Origin: Pseudomonadota bacterium | Lineage (GTDB): Bacteria > Pseudomonadota > Gammaproteobacteria > Steroidobacterales > Rariloculaceae | NCBI GenBank assembly: GCA_009843005.1 | Contig: VYEH01000232.1 | Coordinates: 1-9,151, forward strand | Direction: 5' to 3' | Length of the DNA: 9,151 bases | Shown here: in pieces, positions 5,194 to 9,151 of the stretch | Layout of the letters: the number at the start of each line of letters is the position of its first letter | Numbering within the stretch: position 1 is the first letter of the stretch | The notes under the pieces: model-generated | Told to the model about the DNA's origin: nothing | The model's input: the letters and a program-made list of their open reading frames with translations, nothing else | The model's database searches: none | Position numbers and translations under genes: made by a program

Positions 5194-8100
5194 TCCACAG
5201 GCCATTTTGCGGTTGCCCGGGCCGGCCGCGGAGACGGCATTCCGGCTCGAAAGGCTGCGGGGGCAACTCAAGTCACGCGTGGATGCGGTTACCGGCGTGA
5301 CGGTCGGTTTCCTTCACTTCGCGCTCGGCTCGCGCCCGCTGACGGAACGGGAGCGGGCCGTGCTGGACGCGCTGCTCACCTACGGCATGCCCGCCGACCC
5401 GCCCGCGGGCGACTTTGAACTGGTGGTGATTCCGCGCATCGGGACCATCTCGCCGTGGGCGTCCAAGGCCACGGAAATCGCCAGGATCTGCGGCCTGCCG
5501 CTGCAACGGCTGGAACGGGGGCGGGCCTACCGGTTCCGGCTGAGCAGGCGATTGAGCGATGCGGACATGGAGCGGCTGCTGCCGCTCCTGCATGACCGCA
5601 TGACCGAGTCCGTGGTGAGCGACCCGGCCGGGGAGGCTTCGCTGTTCGCCCGCAGCAGCCCGAAACCGCTGACGACGGTCGATGTGCTGGGCGAGGGCGC
5701 ACAGGCGCTGATGGCGTGCAACCAGGCGCTCGGACTGGCCTTGTCCGGCGGCGAGATCGACTATCTCGCGGAGCAGTTCGCCGCCATGGGGCGCAACCCC
5801 ACGGACGTGGAACTGATGATGTTCGCGCAGGCGAACTCGGAGCACTGCCGGCACAAGGTGTTCAACGCCGACTGGCTGATCGACGGCCGGCCGGCGCCGA
5901 AGTCCCTGTTCGCGATGATCAGGAACACCCACGCGAACGCGCCCGACGGTGTCCTGTCCGCCTACGCGGACAATGCCGCGGTGGTGGAGGGCCCCACCGC
6001 CGCGTGGTGGATCCCCGGCGGCGATTCCGGTCATTACCGGCAGGTCGTCGAGCCTGCGCATCTGGTCATGAAGGTCGAAACCCATAACCACCCCACCGCG
6101 ATTTCGCCCGTTCCCGGCGCGGCGACAGGGTCCGGCGGAGAAATTCGCGACGAGGGCGCGACCGGAAGGGGTGCGGCGCCAAAGGTCGGCCTGACCGGAT
6201 TCACCGTATCCCACCTGGACATTCCCGGCTGGGACCGTCCATGGGAGCAGGATCAGCCGGGCCGGCCCGGCCGCATCGCCTCGCCGCTGGAGATCATGCT
6301 GGACGGGCCCATCGGCGGTGCGCAGTTCAACAACGAGTTCGGCCGCCCCAACATCGCGGGCTATTTCCGAACCTGCCTGCTGGACGCGGGAGGCACCTGG
6401 CGGGGTTATCACAAGCCCATCATGATCGCCGGCGGGCTGGGCAACATCCGTGGATCCCAGGTCGAAAAGCTGTTGGCGCCGCCGGGGTCCAGGGTCGTCG
6501 TGCTCGGGGGTCCTTCCATGCTGATCGGGCTCGGTGGCGGGGCCGCCTCCTCGCTGGGCAGCGGCGCCGGCAAGGAAGACCTGGACTTCGCCTCCGTGCA
6601 ACGCGGCAATCCCGAGATGCAGCGCCGCGCCCAGGAAGTGATCGACGCCTGCTGGGCGCTGGGCCCGGACAACCCGGTACTTTCCATCCATGACATCGGT
6701 GCAGGGGGGCTCTCCAACGCCATCCCCGAGATCGTTCACCAGAGCGAATGCGGCGCGGTGATCAGGCTGCGGGATGTTCCCAACGACGATCCGGGCATGA
6801 GTCCGATGGAACTGTGGTGCAATGAATCCCAGGAGCGATACGTGATGATCCTGCGCGCCGATGCCGTGGAGGCGTTCGAGCGGATTTGCGAGCGGGAACG
6901 CTGTCCCTATGCGCTGATCGGCGAATTGACGGCGAAGCGCGACCTGATCGTCACGGACGATGAATTCGGCAACGAACCCGTGGCCATGCCTCTGGACGTC
7001 CTGTTCGGCAAGCCGCCGAAAATGACCCGCGAAGCGTCGCCCGTGCACCCCGAGCCCGAACCGTGGGACCTCGAGGGCACCGGGTTGGACGAGGCCATTG
7101 AGCGGGTCCTGTCGTTTCCGGCGGTGGCCGACAAGTCGTTCCTGATCAACATCGGCGACCGTTCCGTGGGCGGGAAGATCGTGCGGGACCAGATGGTCGG
7201 CCCGTGGCAGGTGCCTGTGGCGGATGCGGCGGTGACCGCGTCCGGTTTCTGGGGCTACACGGGCGAGGCCATGGCCATGGGCGAGCGTACCCCGGTCGCC
7301 ATCTACGATGGGCCGGCTTCGGCGCGGCTGGCGATCGCCGAAGCGGTCACCAATATCGCCTCGGCCGATGTCGAGCGCCTGGCGGACGTGCGCCTTTCGG
7401 CGAACTGGATGGCCGCGGCCGGCCACGGCGACGACGACTACACGCTGTTCGAGATGGTCCGGGCGGTGGGAGAGGAATTGTGCCCGGAGCTGGGCATCGC
7501 CGTGCCGGTGGGCAAGGACTCGCTGTCCATGCGCACCGAATGGCAGGTTGAAGACGAGGACCGGGCGGTCACGGCCCCGGTGTCGCTGATCGTATCGGCC
7601 TTCGCGCCGGTCGCGGACGTGCGCCGGACGCTGACCCCCCAAATGGACACCACCGAGGCTGACAGCCTGCTGCTGTTGATCGATCTCTCCGGCGGCCGCC
7701 AGCGACTGGGAGGGTCGGCCCTGGCGATGAGTTTCGGGCGATTCGGAGGGCCGGCGGCGGATGTTGACGATCCGAAGCGGCTGGCCGGGTTTTTCGAAGC
7801 CCAGCGCGCGCTGCGCCGACGCGGCCTGCTGCTGGCCTACCACGACCGCTCCGACGGAGGGCTGTTTGCCACGCTCGCCGAAATGGCCTTTGCGGGGCGC
7901 GCGGGGCTCGATGTCGAACTGCCGCCGGACGCCGGGGCGCTGCACTACCTGTTCAACGAGGAACCCGGAGTCGTCGTTCAGATCAGGCGCAGGGACCTGG
8001 CGGAAGTACAGGCCGAACTCGCCGATCATGGTCTCGGGGAGGCTGTCGCGGTCGCTCGCCTTGCCGCGCACAGCGACATCGTGGTGGCGCAGGGTGGGGA

Positions 8101-9121
8101 GACGCTGTACCGCTCGGGAAGGACCGAACTGCATCGATTCTGGTCGGAAATGACTTACCGGATGCAACGGCTGCGCGACAACCCCGAATGCGCCCAGGAA
8201 GCCTACGACGCCCTCAACGACGAGGATGATCCGGGTCTCAATGCGATCCTGAGTTTTCCACTCGCAGACCGGGAGGACCGCCCGTTCGGCAGCGGACAGC
8301 CCGACAACGCGCAGCCCCGCGTCCTGCGGCGCAGCGAGCGGCGGCCAAAGGTGGCTGTCCTGCGCGAGCAGGGCGTGAACAGCCAGCGGGAAATGGCCGC
8401 GGCCTTCCACCGGGCGGGCTTCGACAGCTACGACGTGCACATGACCGACCTTTTCTCGGGCCGCGTGGGCCTGGACGATTTTCGGGGCATGGCCGTGCCG
8501 GGCGGCTTCTGCTACGGAGACGTACTCGGCGCGGGCGGGGGATGGGCCAAGTCGATCCTCTACAACGACTCGGTTCGGGAAACCTTCGAGACCTTCTTCG
8601 GGCGCGATGACGTATTCGTCTTCGGCGTCTGCAACGGATGCCAGATGTTGTCGGCATTGCAATCCCTGATACCGGGGGTCGAACACTGGCCGCGGTTCGT
8701 ACGCAATCGCTCGGATCAGTTCGAAGGCCGGCTGTCGCTGGTGAGGATCGAGCCAAGTCCGTCGCTGATGCTGGCGGGCATGGATGGGTCGCAAATTCCG
8801 ATCGTCACGTCCCACGGCGAAGGGCGCGCGCAGTTCGCTTCGGACGAAGCGCAGGCGGCGTGCGAGCGGGAATCCACCTGCGTGCGCTACGTGGACAACC
8901 GCGGCGAACCGGCACTGCGCTATCCGGCGAATCCCAATGGCTCTCCCCGGGGAATCGCGGGACTGACCAACCGGGACGGTCGCGTGACGATCATGATGCC
9001 CCACCCGGAACGCGTGTTCCGCACCGTACAGCTCTCCTGGCATCCGCCCGAGTGGGGCGAGGACTCGCCATGGCAGCAACTGTTCGTGAACGCCAGAAGG
9101 TGGGTGGAAGGCGACGCCTGA
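5186..9121 (+). CDS. purL: Phosphoribosylformylglycinamidine synthase, single-chain PurL
   Basis: PurL converts FGAR, glutamine and ATP to FGAM in the fourth step of purine synthesis. The 1,311 residues match the large gamma/betaproteobacterial form (E. coli 1,295), which fuses PurS-like, synthetase and glutaminase parts. The PurS-like N-terminus includes GTISPWASKATEIA (about 89-102), followed by a linker with ANSEHCRHK (His220). The synthetase half has ETHNHPTAISP (Glu298 onward), ATGSGGEIRDEGATGRGA, GGLGNIRGSQ and GLGGGAASS; the duplicated half has DRSVGGKIVRDQMVGPWQ, VGKDSLSM and YHDRSDGGLFATLAEMAFAG. The class I glutaminase starts at about residue 1053 (KVAVLREQGVNS), with nucleophile Cys1149 in GVCNGCQ and His1273 and Glu1275 in PHPERVFR; the 1273/1275 spacing matches the enterobacterial enzyme. 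All catalytic residues are present and no lesion is seen. The start is TTG 5186, aligned with the family N-terminus (AILRLPG). Confidence 0.98.
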   Translation: MTDPQAILRLPGPAAETAFRLERLRGQLKSRVDAVTGVTVGFLHFALGSRPLTERERAVLDALLTYGMPADPPAGDFELVVIPRIGTISPWASKATEIARICGLPLQRLERGRAYRFRLSRRLSDADMERLLPLLHDRMTESVVSDPAGEASLFARSSPKPLTTVDVLGEGAQALMACNQALGLALSGGEIDYLAEQFAAMGRNPTDVELMMFAQANSEHCRHKVFNADWLIDGRPAPKSLFAMIRNTHANAPDGVLSAYADNAAVVEGPTAAWWIPGGDSGHYRQVVEPAHLVMKVETHNHPTAISPVPGAATGSGGEIRDEGATGRGAAPKVGLTGFTVSHLDIPGWDRPWEQDQPGRPGRIASPLEIMLDGPIGGAQFNNEFGRPNIAGYFRTCLLDAGGTWRGYHKPIMIAGGLGNIRGSQVEKLLAPPGSRVVVLGGPSMLIGLGGGAASSLGSGAGKEDLDFASVQRGNPEMQRRAQEVIDACWALGPDNPVLSIHDIGAGGLSNAIPEIVHQSECGAVIRLRDVPNDDPGMSPMELWCNESQERYVMILRADAVEAFERICERERCPYALIGELTAKRDLIVTDDEFGNEPVAMPLDVLFGKPPKMTREASPVHPEPEPWDLEGTGLDEAIERVLSFPAVADKSFLINIGDRSVGGKIVRDQMVGPWQVPVADAAVTASGFWGYTGEAMAMGERTPVAIYDGPASARLAIAEAVTNIASADVERLADVRLSANWMAAAGHGDDDYTLFEMVRAVGEELCPELGIAVPVGKDSLSMRTEWQVEDEDRAVTAPVSLIVSAFAPVADVRRTLTPQMDTTEADSLLLLIDLSGGRQRLGGSALAMSFGRFGGPAADVDDPKRLAGFFEAQRALRRRGLLLAYHDRSDGGLFATLAEMAFAGRAGLDVELPPDAGALHYLFNEEPGVVVQIRRRDLAEVQAELADHGLGEAVAVARLAAHSDIVVAQGGETLYRSGRTELHRFWSEMTYRMQRLRDNPECAQEAYDALNDEDDPGLNAILSFPLADREDRPFGSGQPDNAQPRVLRRSERRPKVAVLREQGVNSQREMAAAFHRAGFDSYDVHMTDLFSGRVGLDDFRGMAVPGGFCYGDVLGAGGGWAKSILYNDSVRETFETFFGRDDVFVFGVCNGCQMLSALQSLIPGVEHWPRFVRNRSDQFEGRLSLVRIEPSPSLMLAGMDGSQIPIVTSHGEGRAQFASDEAQAACERESTCVRYVDNRGEPALRYPANPNGSPRGIAGLTNRDGRVTIMMPHPERVFRTVQLSWHPPEWGEDSPWQQLFVNARRWVEGDA

Positions 9122-9151
9122 TGCCGGAGCCTTCCCGGGTAGTGTTGACAG
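9121..9151 (+). CDS. Possible start of the next gene, truncated by window end
   Basis: ATG 9121 overlaps the purL stop as TGATG, and GGAAGG at 9106-9111 lies nine bases upstream, a good ribosome site. The ten visible codons (MPEPSRVVLT) are open to the window end. This is too little to identify a product, but overlap plus ribosome site suggests a cotranscribed gene. Confidence 0.4.
   Translation, partial: MPEPSRVVLT

Noticed and set aside
5273..9079. A 1,268-codon open frame on the minus strand, antisense to purL.
   Set aside because: It is an exact antisense shadow of purL, expected in GC-rich DNA with strong third-position G/C bias. Its Arg/His/Pro/Gly-rich translation shows no domain, and purL is unambiguous.

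Overview
The window is GC-rich chromosomal DNA from a proteobacterium, most likely a gammaproteobacterium. Three things point that way: a single-chain PurL of about 1,300 residues, a DUF1820 protein (a family known mainly from gammaproteobacteria), and tRNA and gene structure of the same type. I cannot assign the lineage further. The standard bacterial code applies, because several intact genes end in TGA (trpB, trpA, purL).

Layout, left to right. (1) Bases 1-1544: the end of a tryptophan operon, with the C-terminal part of trpB overlapping a complete trpA, then a small DUF2007 protein carrying a RanBP2-type zinc finger. (2) Bases 1642-2348: a small two-gene unit with its own plausible promoter, encoding a lone STAS-domain (anti-anti-sigma type) protein and an unrecognised 93-residue protein. 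(3) Bases 2386-2475, minus strand: tRNA-Ser(CGA), the only minus-strand gene I can support. (4) Bases 2581-4023: a flavin-dependent 2-hydroxyacid dehydrogenase/oxidase (GlcD/D2HGDH type) interrupted by one in-frame TGA at codon 64. (5) Bases 4117-4470: a DUF1820 protein. (6) Bases 4500-5193: a YycJ/WalJ-type metallo-beta-lactamase-fold hydrolase, broken by a frameshift that looks like an internal deletion. (7) Bases 5186-9121: purL, intact, whose TTG start overlaps the stop of the broken gene. (8) From 9121: a possible next gene starting in a TGATG overlap and cut by the window end.

Functionally this is a housekeeping region: tryptophan synthase alpha and beta, purine synthesis, a tRNA, and conserved small proteins. 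I found no phage, transposon, CRISPR, toxin-antitoxin or defence system. The items most worth checking are the TGA in the flavoenzyme, which falls where relatives commonly carry cysteine, and the second damaged gene 0.7 kb further on, directly upstream of and overlapping purL. Together they suggest early gene decay or consensus/assembly error. Recoding of the TGA as selenocysteine is a less likely alternative. The uninterrupted 1,311-codon purL argues against generally poor sequence quality.
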